Positions 35,655 to 47,240 of a stretch of 64,000 bases of DNA are shown piece by piece; within the stretch, counting starts at the first letter, position 1; every line of letters begins with the position of its first letter. The position numbers were made by a program, and so were the translations under genes. Location: NCBI RefSeq assembly GCF_910592395.1, contig NC_088316.1, positions 6,016,001 to 6,080,000 of the forward strand, given 5' to 3'. The notes beneath the pieces are model-generated. The model was not told the origin of the DNA, searched no databases, and was given only the letters and a program-made list of their open reading frames with translations. The DNA is from Lineus longissimus (Eukaryota > Nemertea > Pilidiophora > Heteronemertea > Lineidae).

Positions 35655-37703
35655 GTGAATTACGCAAGATGGGGCTGTGTTTACCTGTCACAGATGCATC
35701 AGCTCCCACCAGAAGTGGAGGAGGAGTTCCTTCTTGGCAACTGTGTTGTTAAAGGGTCGGACCAAAGATTCAACCAAGTAGATCCAGATCATAGCCTGGA
35801 ATGGCTTAATGGTGTAGGGAAAAAAAGTGGTGGAATCATCGGAATAACCAAAACAAATTCAGCCCTGGCAAGATGGACACTCTCGTACAACCACAGGACA
35901 TGCATTTCAATGCAGACGTATGAAATGATGAATGTTGGAGTGGACACTGGTTACGTCCATAATGAAGCCAACTCATCCCGCACTAAACGTGACAACTGCG
36001 ACGAAGAACTCATACTTCAAACTCTCCTGCGATTCAAAGTATTTGCTGAGGAATCTTCTAGTCGACCAAACCTCCTTAACTGCGCAACAAAAGATGTTGC
36101 AACTTCTGAAATAGAAGAGTCACTGCTGAACGCAAAAACATTAGGGCAGCAGCAGGTGGAAAACTTTGTCAAAGTGAGACTTGTTGAAAAATCAACTGAT
36201 TACCGAGATCGACTTCCGAAGGTGAAGGCTCCCACGTTTTCCTCACTCTATGAAATAGGAACCAAGAAACCCAATGGAAAGATCGAAACCACAAAAGCAG
36301 ACAGAAACTTTTTGCAGAGACTAATTGCAGCGTACAGAGCTGGAAGACCAGTTGAACTGGCTAGAATACTTAACCATGAACTGATGAAGGTGCCAATCAG
36401 CATTGTTGATACGTCTGGCGAACTTAGAACGGGTGTTAAGGCCATTTTATTTGACATTCTTATCAAGAGTGTATCATGCCCCTCAGAAATCGCCTTTTAT
36501 GGGCCTTCCTGTTTGATCATTGATGGGCAAGCTGCAGTTATGTCACTTGGAAAACCTAACACGGCGAACACCTTTGGTGATTAATTTGTAAAGTTCATTT
36601 TCTGGCAAGGCCGGGCTTACAGCCGAATTGATGTTACCTTCGATCGATATAGAGACATTTCAATCAAAGTTGGAACTAGGGTCAAACGTACGAAGAAGTC
36701 AAGGCCAGTTCGTCGCCTGATTGAAGATAGAGATGTGCCACTCCCCAACAAATGGCCTGACTTTCTCGCATCAACTGATAACAAGACAGAGCTTGCTCAG
36801 TTCCTGTCGAATGCACTCCTGGCAGCGGCACCCCCTGAAAAAGTGGTTGTTGTTGGTGGAGGTTTCGCTTCTGAAACAGAAGTCCAGAGTTCAGATCCTG
36901 CAATGAACACTACTTTGCTACAAAGCAATCACGAGGAAGCAGATACCAGAATGATTGTACACCGCCTTCATGCCGATGCACCAAACATTGTGGTCGCAGC
37001 GCGTGACACAGATGTGTTGGTGCTGTTGCTTGCCAACTTCAGTAAAATGTCTTGCGTAAAACTTTGGATGAGAGCAGGAACAATTAAGAAACCGAAGTAT
37101 GTTCCTGTGCATGACATAAAGTTGGAACTTGGACTTGCTGATCATGTCTATGAGACATTACCAGCATTTCATGCGTTGACAGGATGCGATACGGTTTCAT
37201 TTTTCTCAGGACACTCAAAGAAAACAGAATGGGGTATCTTCCTTGAACACAACAGTCTGCTTCAAGATCTTGGCAAGTTTCCGACACCATCAAAGAAGGT
37301 CACAGAAGATGCTGAAAAGTTCATTTGCCATATCTACAAGGAACCATCTGAGAATTGTAATCAAGCCCGCATTAAACTGTTCAACAAATGCCATGCAACG
37401 GAGACCCTACCTCCCTCTAGTGATGTAGCAAAGTTCCACATAGAGCGTGCAAACTACCAAAGTTTCATTTGGAGAGAGGCCAGTAATCCAATGATAGATC
37501 TGCCACCGCCGACTGATTGTGGATGGAAACTCGTTGATGACAAGTTGTTACCGGTTCTTACAACTTTACCGTCAATTCCAAAGGGATGTCGAGAACTTAC
37601 TCAGTGTGGTTGCAAGAAAGGTTGCAGTTCTGAAAGTTGCTCATGTCGGAAGTGGGGGAAACAGTTCTGCACTGAGGCCTGCAAGTGCAATGCCATGCAG
37701 TGA
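35625..37703 (+). pseudogene. FEN/XPG-like nuclease plus CXC-domain protein with one nonsense codon
   Basis: One reading frame of 692 codons is open throughout except for a TAA at 36582-36584 (codon 320). The N-terminal part begins mid-domain with YDHVNYARWG and GSGGIIG-like sequence (KKSGGIIGITKTNSA). The second half has NHEEADTRM, ARDTDVLVLL and ALTGCDTVSF, spaced like the acidic blocks of FEN1/XPG nucleases. The C-terminus is CGCKKGCSSESCSCRKWG followed by CTEACKC, a tesmin/TSO1-type CXC zinc domain. Similar multi-copy proteins are common in invertebrate genomes. No promoter is seen. Confidence 0.65.
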
Positions 37704-38448
37704 AACACCATGTCGAAACAGGCCAAAGTAGGGGGGGGGGTCAGAGCTTACACAGTTAAGCTAATTGGCATTCCCCTGGATGGCTCCTCCTTCCAGCCAA
37801 TCAGTCTGACAGACTGCAATTGATTCAGGATTAATTAAGAATACATGTGATAATGATCAACTGCCTGCAATCCAAACATGTTTGCCATGAAGTGCATTTT
37901 GCGCCTTTTGTGCCATGTAAGTGCACTTTGCGCCTTGTGACCGTTAGCCTTAATTAAGTGGATAATTAGTCAAATATTGGCATTTAGTGTAGAAAACAAT
38001 CTAGCTTCAACACCACTATTATATAGGACTCAGGTAAACCACTTCACTGATGGTATTTAAGGCAACAATTCAAGTGAATTAAAAAAGTATGTCAAAAAAA
38101 CGAAAAGTTGCTTCATTACGGATATATTCACAAAAATCTGATTTTTTCCCTTCACAATTCCCTTTACTTTCATAATTGTGAAAAGCTGTAGTAACCTTAC
38201 CAGACAAAATACTGTTAAATAATTGAAATGTACAGATAGGTGATGTAAAATAAAATATTTTTTAAAAAATTTTGAATTTTGCACTCATTGACCTTTGACC
38301 TTAATTAGTGACCTAATTACGCATTTTTGGGCTTGGCAAACAACAGATTCGTATTCAGCACGAAAAACTACCCCAGAAAAAGTGGCTTGCTTGCTTTTAC
38401 TCAAAAATGCCTCATGAATTCACGTTTCCCAGAAATTTGACTAGTCTA
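37704..38448. other. 3' non-coding part of the 2.8-kb insertion
   Basis: AT-rich. Contains a near-repeat of TGCACTTTGCGCCTT-type sequence (37890-37940). No gene seen. Confidence 0.5.
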
Positions 38449-38464
38449 ACTGGTCAGGGTGAAT

Positions 38465-39179
38465 AGCCAGGATTAGCAGCCGCCCGACCTCGACTCCGAG
38501 TACGAGTACGAGTCAGAGTCGGATCCGCGCGCGAATGTTCAGTTTGATCGATTAGCAACGTCACGACTCCCGGTCAGAGTTGATCTCAGTTCCAGGTGTT
38601 TTACGTTAGATGGCGCTGCGAAACGTAAACATAGCAGACGACGGAAACAATCAGCTGATCGGCAGTGATTTTCCTTTGATCGTGAATTAAACCAGTTATA
38701 GAGAAATGGCAGATAGGCCTACATCTTGGACTTGGGAGCAAAAAATAACCCAAGGGCAATTGCATGCTTCCTCACTTGTAATAACCATTGATAACTACTA
38801 CCATGCACATGATGCATGTCATGTACACATGATGTGCACGCATCGCATGCGCATCGATGTGCAAAAAAATCGCGAGAATGCCACCCAACAAAGATGCCCA
38901 TACAGAGCACCCTTTTTCCGCCAGAACTACATTGCTGGGCATTGACATATCCTTGAAAGCATTTACATTTAAAAATGATCAGGAAATACTCCGAATCTTC
39001 GATGATAACAGAGAAATTTGCACTGGGAGCGCACTTACGAATAGAGGACGTCCAACTCGGAGTTTACGAGCGAGTACGAGTGACCACTTGGGAAACCCCC
39101 GCACTGTTGATGACGTAAAGCGCAAAAAGGGAATCACCTCGTACTCGGAGTCGGAGTCGGGCGTCTGCTAGTCCTGTCT
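38465..39179. mobile_element. 715-bp MITE with about 43-bp inverted termini and AAT duplication
   Basis: The left terminus AGCCAGGATTAGCAGCCGCC and the right terminus, read inverted as AGACAGGACTAGCAGACGCC, continue matching to CTCCGAGTACGAG. AAT is duplicated at 38462-38464 and 39180-39182; the empty site GGTGAATGACC is seen in copy C. A 3-bp duplication fits a Harbinger-like origin. A relative lies at 5227-5667. Confidence 0.8.
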
Positions 39180-39202
39180 AATGACCTCCGGTAGGCAGTG
39201 TT

Positions 39203-40873
39203 TTAAACGGTTTGAAAAGGCCTTTGTGAAGAGTTTATAATCACAACACAGAAGTGATACAGGACGCCATTTTTTAGGCAACTGAGGTCCCCTTTCTTAG
39301 GCAAAAGTGTAACAACTGAGCGTCTACACGATATAGGTAGCTCGCTTTTTGCGACAGCATAGGTGAAAACATCTAGTAAGTCAGGACCTAGAATGCTCCA
39401 AAACGTTTTATAAAACTCAAAAGGTAGACCGTCTATACCTGGGGATTTATTACTCGAGCTGGTTGACAAAGCTTCCGTGAGATCATCGAGCGTTAAGGGA
39501 CTATCACAAGAGTTCCTGAGGTCTTCGGATAGTGTTGGTAGATCACGAAGCAAATGATCCTGAACATCGGAATCAGTTGGCTCCTTTGCGAAGAGATTGG
39601 AGTAGAAATCTTTTGCCATATCCCGAATGTCGTTGGGGTCAGTGACCACTTCTCCAGATTCCTTCCTCAGGTTAGAAATTGTCCTGTTTATGCCCTTCTT
39701 CTTTTCAAAGCTAAAGAAATAAGACGTTGACGCGTTAAAATGATGCAAGAACTGGAAACGTGACCGGACACATGCTCCGCGAATTTTCCTTTCCTTCAAA
39801 GTCTGAAGTAGCTGCTTTTTCTCCTCAAGCTCAGCTGTATCGGCCAAGTCAAGTGGCTTGGGAAGCAAGTCCAACCTATGAATCCCTTGATTTAGTTTGT
39901 TCTCCTCAGCAGCGGCTATTCTGTTCTTCCTTATGGAATGTTGCTTAGAGATCAACCTGAGCCGATTCTTTCCAATCTCCCACCAAAGAGAGAGAGAGTC
40001 ATACTGGGTTTTGCAGGCTTGCCAAGATGTCCAAAAATCACGAACTTCCTTGCCATATGCAGTCTCAGAGAGGATATCAGTGTTCAGACACCAGTGTGGT
40101 GAAGGAATTGACGTTTTGTTTGGTAACTGGATAAGAAGTTTTACCGGTGAGTGATCAGACCTGAAAGCTTTCAGGGTCTCCACTTGAGAAACGTGATTTG
40201 CAATGTAGTCTGAAACATAGAAACGATCAAGCCTCGCTGCGGAATTCCTTAGGTTCGTGCGACAGGACCATGTAAATTCAATCTTATCTGGATTTTTTGA
40301 ACGCCAAATGTCAATTAGCTCATGCTTATCGATGACGTCTCTCAAAGCATGACTCGAAGCAACGTTGGTTTCCTTGCCGCTCAGTCGGTCAAAACTAGGC
40401 GTAAGGGTACAGTTATAATCACCACCCACAATGAAAGGATCATCGTTGTCTATGGAAGCGAGATATGTACCAATTGTTTTATAAAACGCTATACGATCAG
40501 CCCCATTGTTGGGCGCGTAAATATTTAGGAAGTTGAGACCGTGTCCTTTGAAGGTACCGTGGATATGAATGCACCTACTAGTTACGGGATAATTGACCGA
40601 AACATCATACCCTAGCATTCTGGAAGAGAAGAGAATGGCTACTCCTCTAGCATTTATGGTTCCGTGAGAAAAATGAATAGTGCCACCCCAAGCAACGTTC
40701 CAAAATGCCTCATCTGCTGAGGAAGCGTGCGTTTCTTGTAAGAAGTAAACATCCGATTTGAGCAATTTTAAGAAGCTAAGGGTTTCTGCACGTTTTAATG
40801 AATCGTGGCAACCATTAACATTAGCCGAAATAACGGACAGAGACATAATCAAGACAACAACCAAACAAGCCAT
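39203..40873 (-). pseudogene. LINE copy B ORF2, N-terminal part (endonuclease and start of RT)
   Basis: Open from the ORF2 start through the endonuclease (QETHAS, GGDYNC, RSDHSP) to the first RT block. A one-base deletion at about 39268 (CCATTTTTT versus CCAATTTTTT in A and C) shifts the frame. Confidence 0.85.
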
Positions 40874-40899
40874 TGGAAGATACGTATGTAGATAGAAAG

Positions 40900-42621
40900 T
40901 TAGGATTTATTCAGATGGTCGACAAGTCTTGTTATCTTCCTTTGGTCCCCCAACGAAAGTTTGTTTGTACTTCTGTAGTTGCGAAGACTTCTCTGCAGCT
41001 TCCCGACATCATTAGTAAACTCTTTAGCCTTTAGCAGGGGCTTTGGAGAACCTTTAACGTATTTTAGAAACTCGATGACCCTCCTGTTCGAGAAGAGATC
41101 TCCTGATTCGTTTGCCTTTATGATGGCAAATGGGTCAGACTGTACATCTGAAGCTTGAGACAGGTTGTCGAATGAGACGGATATCTGGGACATTGTGTCA
41201 AAGGAGCGATCCAGATCCATAGCTGATCCATCCTCCGCATCATCATTCCCAAGCTCCGCAATGGGTTCATCAGGAGGTTGTGCGTTTGTTGCAGATATAG
41301 TTTTTTCAATACGTGGGACCTTGCGCGAGGCCGAGTCACTATTGTGCGGTGACGTTGATGGGGTAGGCGACAAAGACCTAGCACGCGACTTTCTAGTTGC
41401 TGGCTTGGATGGAAGGCACGCTTGATGACTGTCGTTCTTTGTCGGAACTGAATCACTCTCAGCAGCATTTCCAGATACGTAAGGGGCCGTTAGAGAGAAG
41501 TTCAAGCCATCGAGAGTGAACGGCAAGCCCGTATCCACAGGAGTATCGACTGAGGGCGTGTCAACTGGTTGATGGGGCTGTGCATTGCCAACAAGAGGGT
41601 TGAAACTGTCTATTTGAGAGGTTTCCATAGGATCTTGCAGAGAATCCGTATTCAAACCTAGGCGTGGTTGAGTGTCATCTTGAGAGGAATCTAGATTTTG
41701 ACGGTCAGTGCTGGCCTTTGGGTCCACAACAACACTCCTGATTGATTTTGAAATATAGTCTCCAACGGACTCCTGCGCTGCAGGTCCTGCGACAGTGGGA
41801 ATGGCTGGGGTGCTTGTTTTTGGATCATTTGTCGAAGCCAACAAAGCGGCTTGTGCTTTTCCTGCGACAGGAGGAGCCACAGTAGATGAATTTGCTTTTG
41901 AACGACAACGACGCGTAGGATGGCCGATTTTCTTACACATATCGCACCGTAGATTGTTATCTGTTGACAAGTAGACCTTGACCAGGTCAGGACCAGACGG
42001 AACCATCAGAGTATACGGCAGCTCTGCCCCGGGATCGAGACTTATCCTAGTTTGTCTACGAAAAGACTTGATGTGACTTAGGCCCTTTTGCCTGGTACCA
42101 AGAGGGATGCAACGGATGTTATTGGTTACTGTTCCGAATTGACGAAGCTGCATTATTATGGCATCGTTGGGCAGAAAGGGTGGTACCCCGGAAATAATGA
42201 GGTTGGTAGTCGGCTTTCCAACCGGATGAACGTCTAAGAAGTGTCCATTCACAGTCAACCCATGAGCAGTAACAATATTCGCAAAAGTCATAGACGTGAA
42301 GAAAACCTTCGCTTTTCTCTCACATTTAGAAGCAGCGACAATATTCTCTGCTCCGACAATTTTAGCTATTGGGAGCAAGTAATCGTCCAAGGTAGCGTCA
42401 TCAATAAACCTGCATTGTATTCCGTGTTCTCGGCTCATACCCCAGAAAAGGTCCTCTTTTATCAATTGACTCATTGGATTATCCAATACCTCTGCAAATG
42501 ATTTGCTGCTATTGATTGGTGATCTAGGCCCGTCTGCACTACCAGTGCCTGACGTATGTGTGGGCCTTTTGCATGGTGTAGTGTATGCCTTGCTAGGCCC
42601 AGGAACCTGAGAATCCTGCAT
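40900..42621 (-). CDS. LINE copy B ORF1 protein (573 residues)
   Basis: Same layout as copy A: RRM-like segment, CCHC knuckle CDMCKKIGHPTRRC, and Ser/Pro-rich tail. Open throughout from ATG 42621 despite the breaks in ORF2. Confidence 0.8.
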   Translation of the reverse strand: MQDSQVPGPSKAYTTPCKRPTHTSGTGSADGPRSPINSSKSFAEVLDNPMSQLIKEDLFWGMSREHGIQCRFIDDATLDDYLLPIAKIVGAENIVAASKCERKAKVFFTSMTFANIVTAHGLTVNGHFLDVHPVGKPTTNLIISGVPPFLPNDAIIMQLRQFGTVTNNIRCIPLGTRQKGLSHIKSFRRQTRISLDPGAELPYTLMVPSGPDLVKVYLSTDNNLRCDMCKKIGHPTRRCRSKANSSTVAPPVAGKAQAALLASTNDPKTSTPAIPTVAGPAAQESVGDYISKSIRSVVVDPKASTDRQNLDSSQDDTQPRLGLNTDSLQDPMETSQIDSFNPLVGNAQPHQPVDTPSVDTPVDTGLPFTLDGLNFSLTAPYVSGNAAESDSVPTKNDSHQACLPSKPATRKSRARSLSPTPSTSPHNSDSASRKVPRIEKTISATNAQPPDEPIAELGNDDAEDGSAMDLDRSFDTMSQISVSFDNLSQASDVQSDPFAIIKANESGDLFSNRRVIEFLKYVKGSPKPLLKAKEFTNDVGKLQRSLRNYRSTNKLSLGDQRKITRLVDHLNKS

Positions 42622-43311
42622 GATTTTGAAAACCAAAGTTCCCCAAAAGCCCACAAAGGCCACAAAAAGTGACCAAAACTTACCAGCAAGAAGCTAGCCT
42701 GAATATTAACGAAAACAAAGAACCAAAAAGCGAAAAGAAACGTGAAACCTAAATAAGCGAAAACTGTGAAAGTATCGGAGACCGACATGAAACTTGACCT
42801 CCCCCTATGAGAGAGAGAGGATATTAACAGATCAGTATGTAGTACTATTTGGACTGTCTTGTGCAGTCAGTACATTCTCCTCATTTCTGTTTGGGTTAGT
42901 TAGGAGGGTTAAAGAAAGTTGTTAGGTAAAAAAAGCAAAGATTTTGTTAACCAAACGAGAAGTTGGTACATTTCATATACATAGTTAGACAATTAGATAA
43001 TGACTTCATGACCTCTACTGATAAATACAGCCCTATCCAAGCACTCCTAAACTAATATAATGCAAGGTACGTACATTTAGGCTGCGGCACCTCTCCAGGG
43101 AGTGGTTTTGCATGGAGTGAATAACAATTGGTTGGCTTTTGTTGATATTGATTTTGAGGTCTAGATATTGAAAAGTCTATTAAAAGCGGTTAGAAAAAGA
43201 CATTGTCTGCTAAAAAAAAAAGACGTTACGTAATTAAGTGTTAGAGGGAATTTTCTGAAACAAAAGTGATAAAATCTAAAATGGTAGATTGTAAAACCCA
43301 GATGTGAAAAA

Positions 43312-46300
43312 TTAGAAGTTCCAGATCAATTCTTCTGCATCATTGATGGTGCAGAAAGCGCCATTCCTGCACCACATATTGTCAAATACCATGATTTCAT
43401 CCTCTAGTTTGTAATAGAGGTAGTCTATGTTGATACGGTATTTTAGAAATGATCTAAATATCTCTAGCGGATCGGTGGCTCCTTCACCAAAGATTTTATG
43501 CACAAGTGCCTTGTAGGCTGCTGCTTGGGCGGTGACAAAAATGTAATTGATGTACCTGTTTGCGAGAGAGGTGAGGGGTAATAACGATATATAGTCTTTT
43601 ATCGAGAAAGAGTATTCGTTGTTGACTTTCAGCACTAAGCTTGCTACGCATTGAGCTAGAGGGGTAAGATGATGACATTGTACAAAGGAATGTAGTAGGT
43701 CGTCGTGACTCCCACAAAACAGACAATGGGGGTTGTTTACAAAACCTGCGTTATATCTGAACAAACCAGTGGGCATTGCACCATGTAGAAGTCTAAAATG
43801 AGTAAATGCGTGGTCGTCCTTGATAGGCTTTGAAAACGTAGAGGTGAAGATGGGAGCAACATCAGACACGGCCAAAAAATCATCCCACCTGTGACCAGGC
43901 CTTCTGAAATACTTCTCCTGATAGGCATTCAGACAGAGGACATTATATGCCTGCTTGACTGTTATGGAGGCGAAGGGGAGGTTGTCCCCGTTTAGGGAGA
44001 CATCATCACCCTTCTCATGAATCCTTGGAACTGCAACCAGAACATCCCTTAGCTGAGGCCCATCAAAGGAGCTAACATTTGAAGTTGGAGATGCGAGAAA
44101 ATCTACCCATTTCCTAGGAAGGGACTCAACTAGGGCCTTTAGCTCCTTTGAAAGGAGTCGTTTGGAGTTGTCAGCTACAGCTCGATGAATTTCATCAATA
44201 TTCCTGAAGGACAGATCCGACTGGAGAAGATGTCTAAGTAAAGATACACCAGCCTTGGCTAAGAGCGAGTTTACTGGAGAGAAGTTAGGGAGAATATCCG
44301 GGTTAAAGAAGACTGGTTCGGAGATAATTTGCTCGAGGGTTAGAGTGTCAGGTTTCCGAATTATGGAGATCTGGGAGATGGTACGAATTGACTCCGAATA
44401 GAACCTTGGGAGAGTGCGGATGATCTCGTTTGGAAAACGAGCAACTAGAAATTCCTGGGTATAGTTGAGGCCTAGAAGGCTCTTGAGGTAGTAGAGAGCA
44501 ACAGCGTAGCAGGGATGACCCCTTTCCCCGTAAAGGACGTCTCTGAGGAACCGTAGACGGAAAGCTCTGATTTTGCATTTGACATTGCCAAGCGCAAGGC
44601 CACCATCGGAAACTGGTAAAGACAAAATTTCCGAAGGTATCCAGTGTTTGTTGCTGGTCCAGAAAAAATCTAGCATGAGTCGCTGAACATCAGCCACCAA
44701 TGTAGCCGGGGGTGTAATGACTTGAAGCTTGTATACAAGTGTCGACAGAACAAGACTGTTAATAAGCAACACCTTGCCTCTTTCAGACAAGCAGTTAAGG
44801 ACAGGCGTCCATGCCCCAAATTTCACCTTGAGCTTCTCCATGGTGTTATCCCAGTTTTGTTTTTCAAACAACGTTTCGTTGCCAAGAAAGATTCCGAGAC
44901 TTCTTACGCCCTTGTTGTTCCACAACAACCCGAGTGGTCGATCAGGTCTATTCCGCCACGCACCGGACCATAGACCTGTGGATTTTGTATAGTTGACCTT
45001 GGACGAACTGGCCCTCTCATAAGTGCTGATACAGTTTTTTAAAGCCACGAACCCTGGATTGGATGTAATAAAGACATTTAAGTCATCAGCATACGCACTC
45101 TGTTTAGTAGGTGGTAAATCCGTATCTGGAAAAGACAACCCTTGTATATCAGGATTCATCCGAATGTTATTGAGAAGAGGCTCAATTGCAATAGCATAGA
45201 GCGACCCCGACAATGGACAACCTTGTCGAATTCCACGAGTGAATCCAAAAGGAGCACCAAGAGATCGATTGATTTTCAAAATACACTCAGCATCAACGTA
45301 TAGAAGTTTGATACAGGATATGTAGAACTCTCCGAAACCAAGAGTCCGGAGGACACGAAAGAGCCAATCATGATCAATCCGATCAAACGCTTTTTCCTGG
45401 TCAATGGAAACAACTGCAAGATCTAGGTTGTTCTTGTTGTAGTAGAAAAGCGTATCTCGTAGAAGCGATATGTTATTGAGAATTGACCTATTTGGAACCG
45501 TATACGACTGGTCAGGGTGAATGACCTCCGGTAGGCAGTGTTTTAAACGGTTTGATAAGGCCTTTGTGAAGAGTTTATAATCACAACACAGAAGTGATAC
45601 AGGACGCCAATTTTTTAGGCAACTGAGGTCCCCTTTCTTAGGCAAAAGTGTAACAACTGAGCGTCTACACGATATAGGTAGCTCGCTTTTTGCGACAGCA
45701 TAGGTGAAAACATCTAGTAAGTCAGGACCTAGTATGCTCCAAAACGTTTTATAAAACTCAAAAGGTAGACCGTCTATACCTGGGGATTTATTACTCGAGC
45801 TGGTTGACAAAGCTTCCGTGAGATCATCGAGCGTTAAGGGACTATCACAAGAGTTCCTGAGGTCTTCGGATAGTGTTGGTAGATCACGAAGCAAATGATC
45901 CTGAGCATCGGAATCAGTTGGCTCCTTTGCGAAGAGATTGGAGTAGAAATCTTTTGCCATATCCCGTATGTCGTTGGGGTCAGTGACCACTTCTCCAGAT
46001 TCTTTCCTCAGGTTAGAAATTGTCCTGTTTATGCCCTTCTTCTTTTCAAAGCTAAAGAAATAAGACGTTGACGCGTTAAAATGATGCAAGAACTGGAAAC
46101 GTGACCGGACACATGCTCCGCGAATTTTCCTTTCCTTCAAATTCTGAAGTAGCTGCTTTTTCTCCTCAATCTCAGCTGTATCGGCCAAGTCAAGTGGCTT
46201 GGGAAGCAAGTCCAACCTATGAATCCCTTGATTTAGTTTGTTCTCCTCAGCAGCGGCTATTCTGTTCTTCCCTATGGAATGTTGCTTAGAGATCAACCTG

Positions 46301-47214
46301 AGCCGATTCTTTCCAATCTCCCACCAAAGAGAGAGAGAGTCATACTGGGTTTTGCAGGCTTGCCAAGATGTCCAAAAATCACGAACTTCCCTGCCATATG
46401 CAGTCTCAGAGAGGATATCAGTGTTCAGACACCAGTGTGGTGAAGGAATTGACGTTTTGTTTGGTAACTGGATAAGAAGTTTTACCGGTGAGTGATCAGA
46501 ACTGAAAGCTTTCAGGGTCTCCACTTGAGAAACGTGATTTGCAATGTAGTCTGAAACATAGAAACGATCAAGCCTCGCTGCGGAATTCCTTAGGTTCGTG
46601 CGACAGGACCATGTGAATTCAATCTTATCTGGATTTTTTGAACGCCAAATGTCAATTAGCTCATGCTTATCGATGACGTCTCTCAAAGCATGACTCGAAG
46701 CAACGTTGGTTTCCTTGCCGCTCAGTCGGTCAAAACTAGGCGTAAGGGTACAGTTATAATCACCACCCACAATGAAAGGATCATCGTTGTCTATGGAAGC
46801 GAGGTATGTACCAATTGTTTTATAAAACGCTATACGATCAGCCCCATTGTTGGGCGCGTAAACATTTAGGAAGTTGAGACCGTGTCCTTTGAAGGTACCG
46901 TGGATATGAATGCACCTACTAGCTACGGGATAATTGACCGAAACATCATACCCTACCATCCTGGAAGAGAAGAGAATGGCTACTCCTCTAGCATTTATGG
47001 TTCCGTGAGAAAAATGAATAGTGCCACCCCAAGCAACGTTCCAAAATGCCTCATCTGCTGAGGAAGCGTGCGTTTCTTGTAAGAAGTAAACATCCGATTT
47101 GAGCAATTTTAAGAAGCTAAGGGTTTCTGCACGTTTTAATGAATCGTGGCAACCATTAACATTAGCCGAAATAACGGACAGAGACATAATCAAGACAACA
47201 ACCAAACAAGCCAT
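43312..47214 (-). CDS. LINE copy C ORF2: endonuclease-reverse transcriptase (1300 residues, intact)
   Basis: Would nick target DNA and copy the LINE RNA there (target-primed reverse transcription). Residues about 15-250 form the APE-type endonuclease: ISANVNG, LQETHAS (47), GGDYNC (150-155), SSDHSP (238-243). The RT core has YTVPNRSILNN, VVSIDQEKAFDRIDHDWLF, GIRQGCPLSGSLYAIA and YADDLNVF (about 707). A zinc-type motif CLFCGSHDDLLHSFVQC lies at about 1165. The domain order and C-terminal motif fit the L1/Tx1 group. No stop or frame break in 1300 codons. Confidence 0.92.
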   Translation of the reverse strand: MACLVVVLIMSLSVISANVNGCHDSLKRAETLSFLKLLKSDVYFLQETHASSADEAFWNVAWGGTIHFSHGTINARGVAILFSSRMVGYDVSVNYPVASRCIHIHGTFKGHGLNFLNVYAPNNGADRIAFYKTIGTYLASIDNDDPFIVGGDYNCTLTPSFDRLSGKETNVASSHALRDVIDKHELIDIWRSKNPDKIEFTWSCRTNLRNSAARLDRFYVSDYIANHVSQVETLKAFSSDHSPVKLLIQLPNKTSIPSPHWCLNTDILSETAYGREVRDFWTSWQACKTQYDSLSLWWEIGKNRLRLISKQHSIGKNRIAAAEENKLNQGIHRLDLLPKPLDLADTAEIEEKKQLLQNLKERKIRGACVRSRFQFLHHFNASTSYFFSFEKKKGINRTISNLRKESGEVVTDPNDIRDMAKDFYSNLFAKEPTDSDAQDHLLRDLPTLSEDLRNSCDSPLTLDDLTEALSTSSSNKSPGIDGLPFEFYKTFWSILGPDLLDVFTYAVAKSELPISCRRSVVTLLPKKGDLSCLKNWRPVSLLCCDYKLFTKALSNRLKHCLPEVIHPDQSYTVPNRSILNNISLLRDTLFYYNKNNLDLAVVSIDQEKAFDRIDHDWLFRVLRTLGFGEFYISCIKLLYVDAECILKINRSLGAPFGFTRGIRQGCPLSGSLYAIAIEPLLNNIRMNPDIQGLSFPDTDLPPTKQSAYADDLNVFITSNPGFVALKNCISTYERASSSKVNYTKSTGLWSGAWRNRPDRPLGLLWNNKGVRSLGIFLGNETLFEKQNWDNTMEKLKVKFGAWTPVLNCLSERGKVLLINSLVLSTLVYKLQVITPPATLVADVQRLMLDFFWTSNKHWIPSEILSLPVSDGGLALGNVKCKIRAFRLRFLRDVLYGERGHPCYAVALYYLKSLLGLNYTQEFLVARFPNEIIRTLPRFYSESIRTISQISIIRKPDTLTLEQIISEPVFFNPDILPNFSPVNSLLAKAGVSLLRHLLQSDLSFRNIDEIHRAVADNSKRLLSKELKALVESLPRKWVDFLASPTSNVSSFDGPQLRDVLVAVPRIHEKGDDVSLNGDNLPFASITVKQAYNVLCLNAYQEKYFRRPGHRWDDFLAVSDVAPIFTSTFSKPIKDDHAFTHFRLLHGAMPTGLFRYNAGFVNNPHCLFCGSHDDLLHSFVQCHHLTPLAQCVASLVLKVNNEYSFSIKDYISLLPLTSLANRYINYIFVTAQAAAYKALVHKIFGEGATDPLEIFRSFLKYRINIDYLYYKLEDEIMVFDNMWCRNGAFCTINDAEELIWNF

Positions 47215-47240
47215 TGGAAGATACGTAGGTAGATAGAAAG

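Larger units (their letters stand above)
35624..38448 (+). mobile_element. 2.8-kb insertion in LINE copy B (possible Academ-type DNA transposon, 5' truncated)
   Basis: Interrupts the LINE between CGACT and GGTCAG; ACT is repeated at 35621-35623 and 38449-38451, a 3-bp target duplication. No terminal inverted repeat is visible, and the coding sequence begins at the very edge, so the left end looks truncated. The coded protein combines FEN/XPG-like nuclease motifs with a CXC zinc domain. Academ transposons have 3-4-bp duplications and XPG-type nucleases, so Academ is the leading guess only. Confidence 0.55.
31967..42808 (-). mobile_element. LINE copy B, interrupted by three insertions
   Basis: The LINE body is continuous with copies A and C once three insertions are set aside: 32218-33183 (3' UTR), 35624-38448 and 38465-39179 (both in ORF2). 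ORF2 also has a one-base deletion near 39268 and a nonsense change at 33838-33840. Confidence 0.85.
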
